A stretch of DNA of 64,000 nucleotides. It comes from Myripristis murdjan. Taxonomy: Eukaryota; Chordata; Actinopteri; Holocentriformes; Holocentridae. The stretch covers positions 16,464,985 to 16,528,984 of the forward strand of contig NC_043996.1 of assembly GCF_902150065.1 (NCBI RefSeq), written 5' to 3'. Of this stretch, positions 1 through 13,255 are shown piece after piece. Every line of letters begins with the position of its first letter. Position 1 is the stretch's first letter. Under the pieces are notes generated by a model. The model saw only the letters and a list, made by a program, of their open reading frames with translations. It was not told the DNA's origin and made no database searches. A program made the position numbers and the translations under genes.

Positions 1-2100
1 CAACACCTTGCCTTTTTCAGAGTCACCTTAGGGTTCATTCATGTAGTTTACACACAAGCATACACATTGAATACACACACATGCGTAAATTCTGCATTAT
101 GGAGCATCACCTGGTTTTATTGGGTAAAATTCCCACATAAGCCCACAGTAGGTCAAGGTCCCACAGCAGCGATACAGTACAAAATGACAGTTACAATGGT
201 GGTGATTGAAACCCCTGGTTTAATTCAAAGCCAATAGGGGTAATGGAAATTTTCCCACCAGCTAAATGGGACCATATATTCAGCCCATCAAAGTGTCTGA
301 CGCCATGAGAGTCACCATTAAGATCAACACAACATGGCTTTAGTGTGTCAGGGAGGGGAAAAAGAAGTGATGGAGGACATGAAAAGAGAGAGATAAAGAG
401 GAAAGAAGTGAAAAGCAAGATTTGATGAAATTAGGTGCACAAAAACAAATGTGAAAGATACAAAAACAAAAACAAATGTGAAAGATATGATAATTATGTT
501 TGTTTTGATTTACCCGTGATTGATTTTCAATCTCAGTCCCAGTCAGTTCTAGAAAAAAAAAATGCTGGTTTGTAGTGAGCAGTGATATATAGTTTACCTG
601 TACATAGTAAACTTACTTTAGCCTATATAAAATTATTAGATAGGACAAATGATGATTCCAAGAACGCAAGAGATACCTAACATGCATTAGCTTGCAAACA
701 AAAAAAACTAAAACTCTGACCTTTACTTTTTCGTTAATGACTGTTTAAAGAAATAATTTTTGTTCCCATATATATATAAGTTGCCCAACGTCATCGCCCT
801 GCTCCCAGATTGAAATACTTCCTAAGACACACACGTACCAAGTATTGACAATGCCTTGTTTTCATCTGTGTGTGCCAAACTCAAGTTTATGAATGACATT
901 ACTGATGCCTGATTACTGAAGCAAAAAAAAAAAAAAAACCTGAATGAAACTTGTTTTTAAAGTGCCATGAAGACAATTTCAGTCTACAGTGTACCTAACT
1001 CATGTACTGTGACGTGGATGAACTCAGTATCGCTGTATACTTTGTGATGTGTACGCTTGTCATATCACCTTACATGCTGAATGTTTTACACGTTTCATTG
1101 GTATTATTTTCATAGCGTTTTAGCTCTCTCCACCTGGATGCTACCGACACTGAATGCTAGCAACAATATTTGAGGGTGTGTTTATAAACTACTTTGTAAC
1201 GCCTATGCCATAGAGTACCTATGTATTGTAAATATGTAAGAATGAATACAGCCACTTTGTCATGACTTTTATGATTATATAATGTATTCACCGATATCAA
1301 TGAACTGTTAGTGTTTATTTCAGGATAGCTGACTGTAATAATAATGTAATAATGATGGTTTATAAGTAGTATATAAGCAGACCTTCAAATGGGGCAAAAT
1401 GTGCTGTGAGGGAACACCATGTATCTCATGGTGTGCCGTATTTGTCCTGACTTGGACTTTTCGTCTTGTTCTGAAGCCTATTGATTGTATGTCTGTCAGT
1501 GCCAACAAACTGCCATACTGGAGGATCTTGAAAATAATTGTCAGCATCCTGAGTGAGTGAATGTATCCATTATGTTTTCTTTTTATTCATAAAACTGTGC
1601 AGTAATAAGGAAAAGCACAAGAACTTTCCTTTTTCATTCTGAAACGGAGCTGTACTGTACTGTACTGTGTGTAAATAATGTAAATATTCACCCTGAAAGT
1701 AGTGCGAGAGTTATCAGTTTGGTTTGCGGGATCGTTCATTCTCTTCCGAGACAGGATCCCGTTTGAAGTGTGAGACTTTTTTTGGGTTACAATGCTGTGA
1801 ATAAGATGTATGTACAGTATTTACCTTGACTTTGGTTGACTGCTGAGTTCAGCTGTTTTCCTGTTATTAGAGTAGAGTCGCAGGCCTGATCTCAACCAGA
1901 ACTGAGCCTTCCCACTTGACTGATGCCTGCTGAGTTTTTGCAGTTGCTAAGATACTGCTGTTATAATAACCATCAATCTTTGGAGTACTGCTATTAAATG
2001 GCATTATATAACTGACTGCTTATGATGTCTTGTGTGTGGTATTAAAGTGAGTGAGCGCACATGTGTGGAGATAACTGCACAGCACGAACACATTTCCATG
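1..2100 (+). other. Probable 3' UTR of an upstream plus-strand gene (coding part outside window)
   Basis: No recognisable coding exon is present. The stretch is AT-rich and carries three copies of the Pumilio site TGTAAATA on the plus strand, at 1227-1234, 1670-1677 and 1679-1686. ATTAAA-type poly(A) signals occur at 1992-1997 and 2041-2046. These are typical of a long 3' UTR read on the plus strand. The sequence shows the motifs; that it is a UTR is inference, and it could equally be intergenic DNA. Confidence 0.35.
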
Positions 2101-2522
2101 CATGCACATAAAGAATGCAGCACCATTCATTTATGGCATTTTCAAGTAATGTGTGTAGTATTATTACTGCAGAGTCTTTCAATGAGTCATATTTGCCTCT
2201 CATTGACAGTTTCAAGCCCTCCAACAGGTAGTGGAAAGTTTCTCAAGCAATTACTTATCTCACCACAAGAGGGTACTGGAGACTTGCCCTTATCCAGCCG
2301 GCCCAGGTGAGGCTGACGTATGAAGCATGAACTCCCACAGCTGACTGCACACTGTCTGTTTATGCTGCCCTGGAGTTGACATAGAACATTATTTCATCAA
2401 GAGGTTTGGGGCATAAATGAAAATACACCTTGCTCTCATAGATATCCTTCTGATCATCAAACCAGGAGCAGTAAGGGCAAGTAAAGGATGAGCATTACAT
2501 GTCAGTTATTTTTATCCTAACA

Positions 2523-2532
2523 TACACACACA

Positions 2533-2564
<32 letters not shown>

Positions 2565-2592
2565 CACACACACGCACGCACACATGCACATA
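2523..2592. repeat. (CA)n/(CGCA)n microsatellite
   Basis: Compound dinucleotide repeat in which CA units alternate with CGCA blocks. It lies about 350 bp beyond the 3' end of the GPR35-like gene. Confidence 0.95.
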
Positions 2593-2943
2593 TAGAGACA
2601 CATGTATCCACAATCATACATGCACATCTACACACCCCTATCACGGCTGAATAGCTCACACAACAACCAAACAGAGATGATCTGAATCATATCTGTGTGG
2701 TAAAAGCCCGTTTTTTTCCTGTTTTTTTTTTTTTTTTACCACAGTCGCCACTAACACTTGCATTTAAAATGATTCATTTACTCAAATAAATTGTGCTGCT
2801 TGAAATTCAGGCAGCTGAAGAGTAACGTCGAATCAGTTGAAACGTTCATTTTAAAAGCAGATTTCCATTTTACAAGAAAAAAAATCTTTCCAAAGTTAAA
2901 GACCAAAATGTTTGGTACTGCCGATGGAGAGAAGAAAGTGTCG

Positions 2944-2976
2944 TTTATTGTTAATTAATATTATCAGTCATTTATT
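2944..2976 (-). terminator. Poly(A) signals of the GPR35-like gene
   Basis: TTTATT at 2971-2976 and 2944-2949 reads AATAAA on the minus strand. The two signals lie 62 and 89 bases past the stop codon at 3038-3040, which would give a very short 3' UTR. Position and orientation fit the receptor gene. Confidence 0.6.
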
Positions 2977-3037
2977 AATCATTTTTTCAAACAAAACACC
3001 TGCACTTGAAAAAAATCTTTAATACAGCAATGCTATC

Positions 3038-3946
3038 TTAAGACACAGTGGTTTCTTCGTCCAGTCCAATGCATTTATGGATAAAAGCTTTCAACAAAAA
3101 GTAATAGCTGATGGAATCCAAGCAGCAGTTTGTGGTGGCAATCCACTCAGACAAAAGCAAAAATTTGTGAGTTGTGGTGATGTTGAACTGCCAACCTGGA
3201 GGTGGTTGATCATAGTAGGTCAGCACAAGGGCAGTGTGGATTGGTGTGTAGCAGACAATGAATACAATCATGTTTGCCCTCACTATGCCAATGATGTTTT
3301 TCTTTTCCACTGAGTTGTCATCTGTCTTTAACAGAGTACAAATGGTGTAACTGGAGCAGAACACAATGATCAGGAGTGGAGTGAAGAAGCCCAAAAATAC
3401 TAGAGTTAAGAGAAATTCAAGGGGAAGTCGTTTATTTTTGCATCTTTCATAGCATGTCCACAGGTTTTGGGGGGTGTTGGACTCGTGGAATAAGACACAG
3501 ATCGCCACCACGACCACCCAAATGGTCAAACACACAGCCAGGGCCGCCGCCTTCTTCTTCCTGCGCGCCCGGTCCTGCAGGGGGAACCGCACCGCCACGC
3601 AGCGATGGACGCTGATGGCCGCGCTGGTCATGATGCTGGCGTACATGTTGATGTAATGGGTGGAGATGAGGAAGGTGCAGAAGTAGGTTTTGCTCAGGCA
3701 GTGGAAGGCATCGTAGATCCTGAAGGGCAGGAACAGGATCAGGGCCAGGTCGGCAGCAGCCAGGTTGAGCATGTAGATGTGGGTGTCGGTCCAGGAGTCC
3801 CGTTTAGCGATGAAGGCGTACAAAGCTGCAGAGTTGAGAAGGAAACCCAGGAGGAGCAAGGGCGAGTATGCCACACCCTGCATGATGTCCACATGGCAGG
3901 TTGTGTTGTTGACGTACATATTTATCTGCAAGAGGTGGGAATCCAT
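3038..3946 (-). CDS. G-protein coupled receptor 35-like (class A, rhodopsin type)
   Basis: Single-exon ORF of 302 aa with seven hydrophobic segments and no signal peptide. TM2 has the NLAAADLALILFLPF block, and the TM3 cysteine (C90) can pair with a cysteine in ECL2 (C165 or C169). TM6 reads VFIVCYTPIH. TM7 ends in CCLDSISYYF, close to the LDAICYY of mammalian GPR35. The N-terminus has an N-glycosylation site (NNTT). Human GPR35 is about 309 aa, so the length fits. GPR35 couples mainly to Gi/G13 and responds to kynurenic acid and related acids; ligand use here is unknown. Oddities: DRY after TM3 is HRC (residues 114-116), and NPxxY is DSISY. A second in-frame Met at residue 10 could also start translation. 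The symbol is left blank because GPR35, GPR55 and other purinergic-like fish receptors are hard to separate by eye. Confidence 0.88.
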   Translation of the reverse strand: MDSHLLQINMYVNNTTCHVDIMQGVAYSPLLLLGFLLNSAALYAFIAKRDSWTDTHIYMLNLAAADLALILFLPFRIYDAFHCLSKTYFCTFLISTHYINMYASIMTSAAISVHRCVAVRFPLQDRARRKKKAAALAVCLTIWVVVVAICVLFHESNTPQNLWTCYERCKNKRLPLEFLLTLVFLGFFTPLLIIVFCSSYTICTLLKTDDNSVEKKNIIGIVRANMIVFIVCYTPIHTALVLTYYDQPPPGWQFNITTTHKFLLLSEWIATTNCCLDSISYYFLLKAFIHKCIGLDEETTVS

Positions 3947-4111
3947 CAGAGTGAGAAACTGTCAGCTGTTGGTTGCAGAGGAAAAGTTGTTAACAGTGAG
4001 GCACGTCTTCAAACCGAAACAACTAAAGACACAGTTTCAAAAGCTCACAGGCTCCAGCTAGTTATTATTAGTTACTATTATTTTTAGTATTGTTATTACT
4101 AATAAGTCAAA

Positions 4112-4220
4112 TTATTAGTAGTAGTAGTAGTAGCAGTAGTAGTAGCAGTAATAGTAGTAGTATTGTTGTTGTATTTGTTTGTAGGCTATATTATTGCGTA
4201 TTATTGTTATTGTTATTATT
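4112..4220. repeat. (AGT)n/(TTA)n trinucleotide repeats
   Basis: Interrupted AGT/AGC trinucleotide tract followed by GTT and ATT runs. It sits 170-270 bases upstream of the receptor start codon, in its promoter or leader region on the minus strand. Confidence 0.9.
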
Positions 4221-7200
4221 ATGACATTTGACATAGTTTGCGTGACCTGTTTTTGTACTTCCGTGTTTTGTCTGCAGCACAAAAATACCACAATGTCAGT
4301 CACACACACTTAATCAACAAGAAATCCTCCTCTTTACTCTGAAGAATGCTATTATAACTCCTCATATTATGCTTAACAATTTTCTACAATTTTTTTGTTA
4401 TATTTGAAAACTTTTTGACAAACTCAAACTTTGTTACAAACCCTCCACCACCACAACAATCATAAATGCCACAGACTGATGTACAATGCACTTTTTCTTG
4501 TCTATATTTACCTTATTTATTATATTTATCATATCAGTATGTGACAGTGCATTTTTGAGAGGAGTGAATGGAACCGTTTTTCTTTTATGAGAGACAGCAC
4601 ATTTCCTTGTATGTGAACATGCAATGACAACAAAGACATACATTCAATTTTTTTTTTTTTTTTTTTTCAATTTTTTATTTATTTTTTTTTTTCAGGAACT
4701 TGAGAAGCTAGTGCAGCTTTCACGTCATAATTTCCAGTAGCCTAAAGGTCCCATCTCTTGTTAATGCATATATTGCCTCAATGGACCACAATAAAACAAA
4801 CACATCAAGTCATGGTGTGTGCATATTATCAAATGAACAAAAAACTCACTCACATTAATGAAGGGTCACCAAACAAGCAGTTCTCCTGTGCTGAAGCTGT
4901 CGGCAAACTGATTTTGAAGGCAGTTACACCACAAGTGAAACAAGTTTACCTCTGCACGTAGAGTGGCTCACATCCTCTTTTCATTATCTGCATTGCGAGG
5001 ATGTGGTCTAATTGCGATGGTTCTGCTCATTTATGGCGTCTGAAATGGCATCTGAAACATCAACAGCAGTGTGAACATGTGGGTGAGATGACCACAGTGT
5101 GCGTAGACCTTTCCCCTATACTGCATGTTCAGGGGAAAAAGAAATGCTTTGGTGGGGTTTAGTATGGAACAGACGCAAATTACAGAGAAACAAAGAGGTA
5201 AAAGACATGCCAATGATCTGTTATCTATACAATCTGTCTATGATCAGTGAGATCTATATTGTTTTACACTTTATCTCCTGCCAGGGCCTCATTTTCTGTT
5301 TGGTGTCTTTGCTCCATACCTTTGTACATGTTTTTTTAATTTAGAAAAATCGCCTATTCAAGTGACAACTTACAGAGTTGGTGAGGAAAAACAAGGTTGT
5401 ATTGTGTTGTGATGTGAGGGAAATTGAAGGAGGGAGGTCAAGTGTTGGACTGGCCAAGCCAGAGTGGAGAGGAAATTAGCAAATAAATGTTGTCCTTCTG
5501 CAAGAAAAGCAATTTGTGGCGCGCAACCTCTCCACTCTTCAATAGCCAGATTGTAAATGGGTCGATGTTTTGTTCTGTCGGCTGAAAAGAAGACAAGAAA
5601 TCTCAGGAAAAACAGCATGACTACAAAAATTATGTGACAAGCAATCTTGACTGGGATGAGGTTTTTTGTTGTTGTTGTTGTTGTTGTTGTTAAAAATGTG
5701 TGTCAGTGTGTCATCCTCTGGTTTCCTAAATGAGAACGCCTCTCTTTTTTGTCTGTCCCTCAACCACGTACTATCCTCTATTGTCATCCATCACTTGACG
5801 CACTTGTTGCCTTGTCAGAATCGGCCAATACTTTCCTCAGAGCTTTTCAGAAACTGAAGATCACACTGAACCAGCCACCGATTTCATTCACTCCCTTCAT
5901 TCCTGCTTCCTGTCATAACCCATTTCAAATGCAGACTTTCTGGATTCAGTCAGGGAGAGATGGATGAAACAGAGAGAGAAGCTGTCAAAGCATCAGCAGC
6001 TGTTGCCCTTCTCTCACCTTGGTGCAGCTCTCCAACCTGCTCCAGCATTCACGGGTCCTGTGAGCTATTTTGTCAACATAATCCTCATCAAAGCCTTTCC
6101 AGCCAGTTGCACAGACAGGGAAAGCTGGGATACAGGCCAGTCTGGCTTCCACACACCAGCCAGACGCTGCACAATGAAGGCCCTCCTAATGAGCATTTAA
6201 TTAGAGAGATGGAGCCACGCAGCATTTCGCAGAATCTGTGTGAGTGGGCGTGCATGAGGGCCTGTGAGTGTGTCTGTGAAACGTGCTACCTTGTGCGTCC
6301 TCATGTCACTTCTTTTGTCATTTTGTTTCGGTTTGCGGTGTTTTTGCGTACAGTCACCGTGTGTTTGTTTGTCCTCTAAGGTCTGATTGACTTGTTTACT
6401 GAGTGTTTCATAAGACGAGCCCTGGGCATTAACTGCGCAGAGTGCGACTGTCAGGATTAGTCCGTCCTAACGTTCACTATGTGTTATATCCGGTTGATTT
6501 GATTTGGAATGATTTCCTATGAGAAACAACATTTGGATGAGGCAGAAGCAGAGACGACTGCTGTTGGAACAAACTACAGACACATACCAAAATAGAAAGA
6601 AAATGAAAGATTTAATTGGATTGCCTGTCCTCAAGAATCATGAAAATATAAACGGATTTTAAGGAGGTTATATTTCTGAAGCAGTGCCTCCAGTATAACC
6701 TCAGGGTTATAGCAGGTTACAGTGTTATGTCAGTAATGAATAGATGTATAAATAGATGGATTTCATGTTAAAAATGTTGGAATATAATTGTGGGGCAGGA
6801 AATTGTGCGATAGAAACTAGGATAGAAATAAAATGATACACAGCCAAAGACTTAAAGGAAGGATATATGTGAATATTTTCCACAGCTTGGGTAGGTAACG
6901 GCAAACAATGGCTATAAAGTTTGCAAATAAAATGAAGTAAAAAAAACAAACAAACAAAAAAAAAAAACTACTAGTAGTCATGACAGCATTACTAAAAAAT
7001 ATTCAATGTGTATTGTGACCTTAGAAGTTTATGGAGGGAAAGACAGAAATTTTGCTGGAGAGAGGGATAAAGGAAGTGAAAGGAGGATTTTATATGAAGG
7101 AATACAGACATTCATGTTGTCAGATTAGGGTTCATCCTTCCCTCATGTAATGCTTCATAGATCAGGATTAAAACAGAATCACAAGTTTAGAATGACATAA

Positions 7201-8942
7201 CATCAGTCACAATAATATTATCACTTGTGGTGGAGTGACCAAAACCAATACTGGTTTTGTCGATTCTTACTGACAAGGAGAGAAAAAGATCACTGAACAG
7301 AAACCGAGAGTGAAGGGCCAAAGCGTTGCTAAAAAAGAAAAAAAATGGAATGGAAATCTGCTAACGCTGATTTGGGAAAAACTGCTGGGCAGGCTAAAAA
7401 GAACAGTTGATAATAAAAGAGGTAAAATTTGGAGATATTATCTATGATGACAGAGCAGAGCAGAGCAAAACGGAAAAGTGTGAAGTCACTCCGTTGCCTC
7501 ATAGAGTTATTTTACACAGTTAAATCCCATTTTGGCTGACACTGTTTGGCCTCTGAAGGTTTTTTTTTTTTTTTGCATGCCCTTTCAAGCTGTTCCATTA
7601 GACCTATTAATGTGTGGACTGTGTGGGCCATTTCAAGCCAGAGGAACCCATCAATCATCCTGTTAGAGTTGAGACTGAAGGTGAGGAGCACCTAAATGAG
7701 CATTGACCATCACTGTTAAGAGCAGCTGTGCTCTAAAATTTGTTGAACCTTCTGTAGGTGTGGCCTACAGTGAAATATCTACATACCTAATATCTAATAC
7801 ACTTTGTGAACTTGATAATCCCATTGGTATACCTTACACTTAGCCTACTAACCCTCAACATTTGATCCATATTTCTGTATAACCACTGAAAAGCATGGAG
7901 AAACGGCACGTCACATCCAGTGTATTGGTACTTATACAATGTATTTGTGCGCTTGCCGTGTATATCAGTGATGTTCAGTAATGTTTTAATTAAAAGCCGA
8001 CTCGTGTTTCAAAGATGCTGTTATTCTTTAAAAATGAAGGAGTCTATCTAATATCACACAGGATATGAATGGGTATGCAATACTTCAGACACAGGCTGCT
8101 CTTATCATTAATTTGTTTTAAATCCCTTCGGGCTTATCCTGTTTTTCTTTGAAATATTACCCAGATCTGCCCAGATCCAGAATATAATTGTGGCTATATC
8201 TGTCCGCTTTTCTACCTCTATTTCATTTTTCTTTGCTCATGTCTGTCTGCCTGCACGTCTTTCTGCCTGCTGCCTGTCTCTCTTGCTCCCTCGCTACCTC
8301 TCCTCCCTGCCTCCCTGCATTTATTCCTGTCTGTCTGGTAGTGTTTGAAAGTGCCCTTTACACGTCAGTAGTGAAGGAGGGGGGGGGCTTTTCCACTGCT
8401 GTAACTAGGTCAGTGAAGACACACCCCACTCTCCCCTTGCTGTGCCCCTCTCCCCCCCTCTCGTGTCCTCTCTCCCCTTTTTCTCTGCTCCCTGCTGTGA
8501 TGCAATGCAGACTTTCTGCAGAATTCACCCGGTTCTCTTTTAGTGCCTCCTCAATCAGAAAAACCAAGGAAACACCTACGACAGTCTGCAGTTTCAGCAA
8601 TGGCGGAGATACAGTCTACAAATATGAATCATGCAAATGCACAACATGAACAAGGACAGATAGCTCAACTTCTCACAGATGCCACTCAGAGGTCAAACGC
8701 ATAATCTGTGCCACATGGATCTATTAATCACCCACATATGCAATGGTTTTGTCCAACTTTTTGTTATGATGAAAAATTACATAATGGACCCGCATTGCAT
8801 AATGTTTGTGGGGGTTGTCAGTCTGTGACCAGGCACTTGCACAGTTGGAGGGACAGGCAATGCAGCCATCAGAAAGTGTGTCACTCCTACTGTGCAGATG
8901 CATTCAGATCATACTCTTGAGAGGCTTGTTTCTGTGAGTCTT

Positions 8943-8972
8943 TGTGTGTGTATGTGTGTGTGTGTGTGTGTT
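8943..8972. repeat. (GT)n microsatellite
   Basis: About 30 bases of nearly pure GT, with one TA interruption. Confidence 0.95.
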
Positions 8973-10052
8973 TGTACATACACGGCTTTATCTTGCGTCA
9001 CACTCTAAAGGTCAGGCAGACAAAGAACAACCAGTACATGCATTCTGCTCTGTCTGTACCCTATAAGAAATATTAACAACTGAACTGGTGCGGTTCTGTG
9101 AAGTCTTTTGACTGCATGGACTGAAAATCATGAAATATGTATGGTAAAGACCAAACTCTATCTATTACATAAGACCAGGGTGTTATGAGACAACCCCAAC
9201 ACTAGATGTCTCTGTTTCTGCTGGCCACGCCGCTGTGAGTCATCAGGGTGGTTATGTGAGCTGATCTGTGTGCTTGAATCACCACATGTCATCCATGTCT
9301 TATTTTTCAAATCCCGAGATTTACGCAAACAAATAAGGGCTGAGACCATGATGTGTGAATACATATTGTGTGTGTTTGGACAGGTGATATTTCAACAAGA
9401 GGCTAAACTGAAAGATTAAGCTGATGGGACCTGATGGGGGTGAACATGATAGGGATGTTCAAGACCAGACAAAAGCTGCACAACATTTGACACCTGAGTG
9501 AGAGAAGATGAGGGATTTTCTTGCCCACCGGCTCCTGCTAAATCCCTAACTATTATCATCACTATTGCACATATATAAGTACGAAGTGTTCTTCAAACAC
9601 AGAGGACTTCTAAGGGCTAGTTTTGATTTCCTCCATGCTTTCCTGATGAGACCAACTCGGACGATTACTGGATAAAACAAATATGAGATGGATAAAACCT
9701 AATGAGATCTGGATGTAAATGAGAGGGGAAAGAACATTGGAGGGGAAATGGGAGGATAAAAGAAAATGGGAGAATAAAGGAATGGTGAGATAAGGATAAT
9801 ATGGGTGTCCAGCGGTGCCCTGCAGATGGCATAGAGGCAGCAACAGATGTAGGTCATTGGGCTAAAGTGGTGGAGGGGGGCAAGATGATGTAAGGCGGAA
9901 GCCGGAACAGTCACTGTTGAGGAAGAAATGTGCAGGATATTTATTTGTATGACTCTCTTTTTTCCAGTTTGCAGTGCGCCGCTGATTTTATTCAGACAGA
10001 AACGTTATGACGTTGTTGGCACGCATGAATGCATATGTGCATGCATGTGTTG

Positions 10053-10059
10053 CGTGTGT

Positions 10060-10094
<35 letters not shown>
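10053..10094. repeat. (GT)n microsatellite
   Basis: About 40 bases of GT with one interruption. Confidence 0.95.
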
Positions 10095-10095
<1 letters not shown>

Positions 10096-10476
10096 ATGTA
10101 TACGAGTGTGTGCATTCATAGTCACTTGTGTGTAATTGGGTCAGGCTCACATGGCAGAGCACATTGATTCACACCGGAGATAAACACAGCCTCGTTGCCT
10201 TGGATACCTCCTCTGAGTCTTTACCACGTCTTTGCATGCCACATATGTGTGTTTGTATGTCATTTGCATGTTGGAACTTGAGGTTTGGATTGTTTCCATA
10301 CTTAGGTAAACATTTATTTACCTTTAAAACACCAGTGAATTTGCTTACGATCAGAAATGTCTCAAAATGTCTCAGTCCTCCCCATGTGCAAGTGTATGAG
10401 TGTGGATGCGTTGTTTTTTGTTTGTTTGTTAGTTGTTATTGTTGCCAAACCTGCTCTACCAGGGAACAATGGATGA

Positions 10477-10501
10477 GTGTGTGTGTGTGTGTGTGTGTGT
10501 G
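10477..10501. repeat. (GT)n microsatellite
   Basis: About 25 bases of uninterrupted GT. Confidence 0.95.
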
Positions 10502-13255
10502 GCAAATGTGGGTGTCTAGTAGAGGTGTATACATAGGTGTGGCTCTCTCTGTGTGTGTGCAATATGTCCCAACCCACTACATGTTCAAACATCCATGCCA
10601 ACACGTTCACATGAAACCTCTTGTTGTCTTGTTGATGAAATCAGTCGTGAAATCTTTTGGTGAATGCCAACATTAATGACAAAACTTTGAAACTCTAACT
10701 ATGCAACAGCATCATTTTTCTCTAAACAAGGAAACATGGCGGAGATATAAGTCACACTGTGAAGGAATGCAATATGGGTTTCAGATGATTACATAATAAC
10801 ATGGGTGGAGAGCCAAAATTATTATATTTGGGTTAGCGATCTCATACTCCTTTTCTCTGGGGTAACCCCATCTAGTGGCAGGAAAGGATGGGCCAATGGA
10901 AGATAAGGGCAGGTGATGCTTCGCGGTGGGTGTGGCTGAAGCAGGAGGAGACCATCTTTGACCCCACATCCTCAAATCCGTGCAGCGACAGACACTGCTC
11001 CTGCTCTGTTTCAAACAATCCTTACTTTATTTTGGCCACATCCTCATTCACGTTTTTGAACTTTTGAGAGCTGAATTCTTTTATCATTTGTAATAAATGG
11101 AAACAGCGTTGTGCGGATCTTGGAATATTATGGATGTGGAGACATTTTTGCTCAGCTACTATGATGGTTATCAATAGGACAAGAAACAACAACCACAGTG
11201 GGCTTAGTAGACAGAAGCTTTGATTGTTGTGACAAGCTGGTGAATTCATGCAAGAGGAAAACGAAGTAGAAATGCTCTCCGTTCACTCAATTACTGTTAG
11301 GCTGCCCAGACCGAGGCACAAAAACCGCAGTAGCCTTTAATAATTGAATGCTGTGGTTGCACCATGCCATTCCCAGGTGTGGATGTCTGTAAATGTAAGT
11401 TGTATAATTGTGTTGTGTAAGCAGGGTATTACTGAAAAGGTTTGAAAGGCAAGAGCGTCTTAAGATGAATATCAGCCACATTACAATTACACTGATGCAG
11501 TCCATGAAAACTCACTAGGCTCTCAGAATCTGTGTAATTTGTCTAGTTTGACCTTGACATTTACACCTAGACCCTGTTACACTCCACTGTGCTGATGGGA
11601 TCTGGTCAGGTTACGCTGAATTTCTCAATTATTTTCCCTGCTGTGGCTGGGGTTCATGTTTAAAAATTATAGATGAAAAGCATGTTTGAAAAAAAATTAT
11701 TAGTATTTTTGGGCTTTCATCAGGTTTTGGCTCACCAACACCTATATCTCTGCGCTCTATTAGGGTTTTGGCAAAACGCTTCCAAATTCAGTGCAGGCTG
11801 TGCTCAAGCTCTAAAGGGGTTGATGAGTTCACTGTTTAAATGGTGTGTGTTGAAAACAGCTGGCCTGCCCAAAGCCCTCTGCTAAAGCATTGGCAAAGTT
11901 TGCTGCCTGCCAGATATCCGGCATAAGAGCCAAAACTCTGTTAGTTATGGGCCATTATGGAGTCTCTAATAACAATAATGCTTTTTGTCAATGCTTTTCA
12001 TCAAGTGCAAAGCAAGCCTTTTTTTTCCAAATGACCTGTGATTGAACTTCAGTCCCCATTTATTCAGTAGGAGTCACATTTTAGAAGTGACTGTAAAAAC
12101 AATCAAACTGATAAGAGGGGATAAGAAAAGTGAAAAGAAATGCAGGTGTTAGCATGTGTTGGACGGTCACAGTGACTGAAAAATTTAAAGAATCAAGCAT
12201 AAAAATGGAGAGATGGTGAGAAGATGTCGTGTAAAAAGGAGTAGCATGAGGGAGGATGAGTACAATATGACAAGGGAAAGGGGTTGTTTTTACTCTACTT
12301 GACACACTGACCTAGTGACGCAGCAAAGATCACAGCTCCAGATTACAGATCCATAGGCGGTGGGAGGGGGGAGAGGGATTAGAGGGGCCTTAGGAGGGGA
12401 GAAAACAGGGAGATTAACTGAATGAGGGAAAGGGAGTGAGGGATTAGAGCTCAGTGGATGGCAGGACCCTGACATAATCCCGGCAAAATTGACTGCCACA
12501 GTCCAGTAGATGTGTATGGGAGTGTGCTTTTGTGTGTTAGTAACGTCTGTGTGTGTCTGCCCTTGTGTGAGGATGACATGGCATTACTTCTTAAATTTGT
12601 GAAAATAATGGAATAAAGGATTTCCAAATGGCGAATATTACCCACAACACTTGTAATTCAGATTATCACACTCATGCACGAATGCATGCAATAATTTAAC
12701 AACACACCGTGTGGGAAGTTGGACTGGAATGTGAAGACTCGATGTTGGTGAAGCAGGGAGATCGGCCACGGGGCCCCACTGAAACCATGTGCAGCCAATC
12801 AGTTACAGTTGGTCCCACATCCCTACAAAGACTCTTTGATGTGAGAGAGGCCTTTAAATTCAGTCCTGGGGAGTCACAAGGCTACATTAGCTTTGATCTG
12901 TATCAGGAGGAACCTTACACAGCTCTTAACAACAACACCCCTTGCACAGCGACTCTCCCTAATGCCGCTTGCTTGCCTGACATTCAAAGACAGGGTCTGT
13001 CTCAGTGGCGGGCAGATTCAAGGAAAGGGTGGAAACTCTGGGGGGAAAAAATTAAAAGCGGCCTACCGTGATAAATACTGGAGATGTCTACAGAGATATA
13101 CCTCTCAGGGAAGAGTTTAGCTTTTGCAAAAATCGCTCCTTACACAGTTTGATTGAGAATCACCAGCTACAGCCACATTCATGTACCTGAATATGGATGC
13201 ATAATGAAATGAGTCCAGATAAACACATAGAGGGTTACCACAGCTGGTTTTTATT

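Larger units (their letters stand above)
4310..13255. other. Gene-poor interval upstream of ror
   Basis: Short ORFs in this interval are low-complexity or carry no recognisable domain. It holds a GTT repeat at 5664-5692 and GT repeats at 8943-8972, 10053-10094 and 10477-10501. Three spots look regulatory: a homeodomain-rich block near 5960-6240, a RORE-type site at 8402-8412, and the non-repetitive stretch 11560-12000. I see no gene here. Confidence 0.6.

Noticed and set aside
1-120. Possible terminal exon after CTTTTTCAG at 12-20
   Set aside because: The open frame that follows has no recognisable sequence, and the upstream context is missing.
3605-4087. 160-aa plus-strand ORF opposite the GPCR
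   Set aside because: It is the antisense shadow of the receptor; the minus frame has the seven-TM pattern.
8188-8649. 153-aa plus-strand ORF
   Set aside because: Its Leu/Pro/Ser/Cys-rich translation comes from a CT-rich tract; no homology or splice context.
9600-9914. Minus-strand ORFs rich in Pro, Ser and Phe
   Set aside because: Explained by a purine-rich plus strand; no domain.
12709-13071. 120-aa plus-strand ORF
   Set aside because: No recognised domain, no exon-like boundaries and mixed low-complexity content. It more likely overlaps non-coding DNA with CTTTGAT-type motifs.
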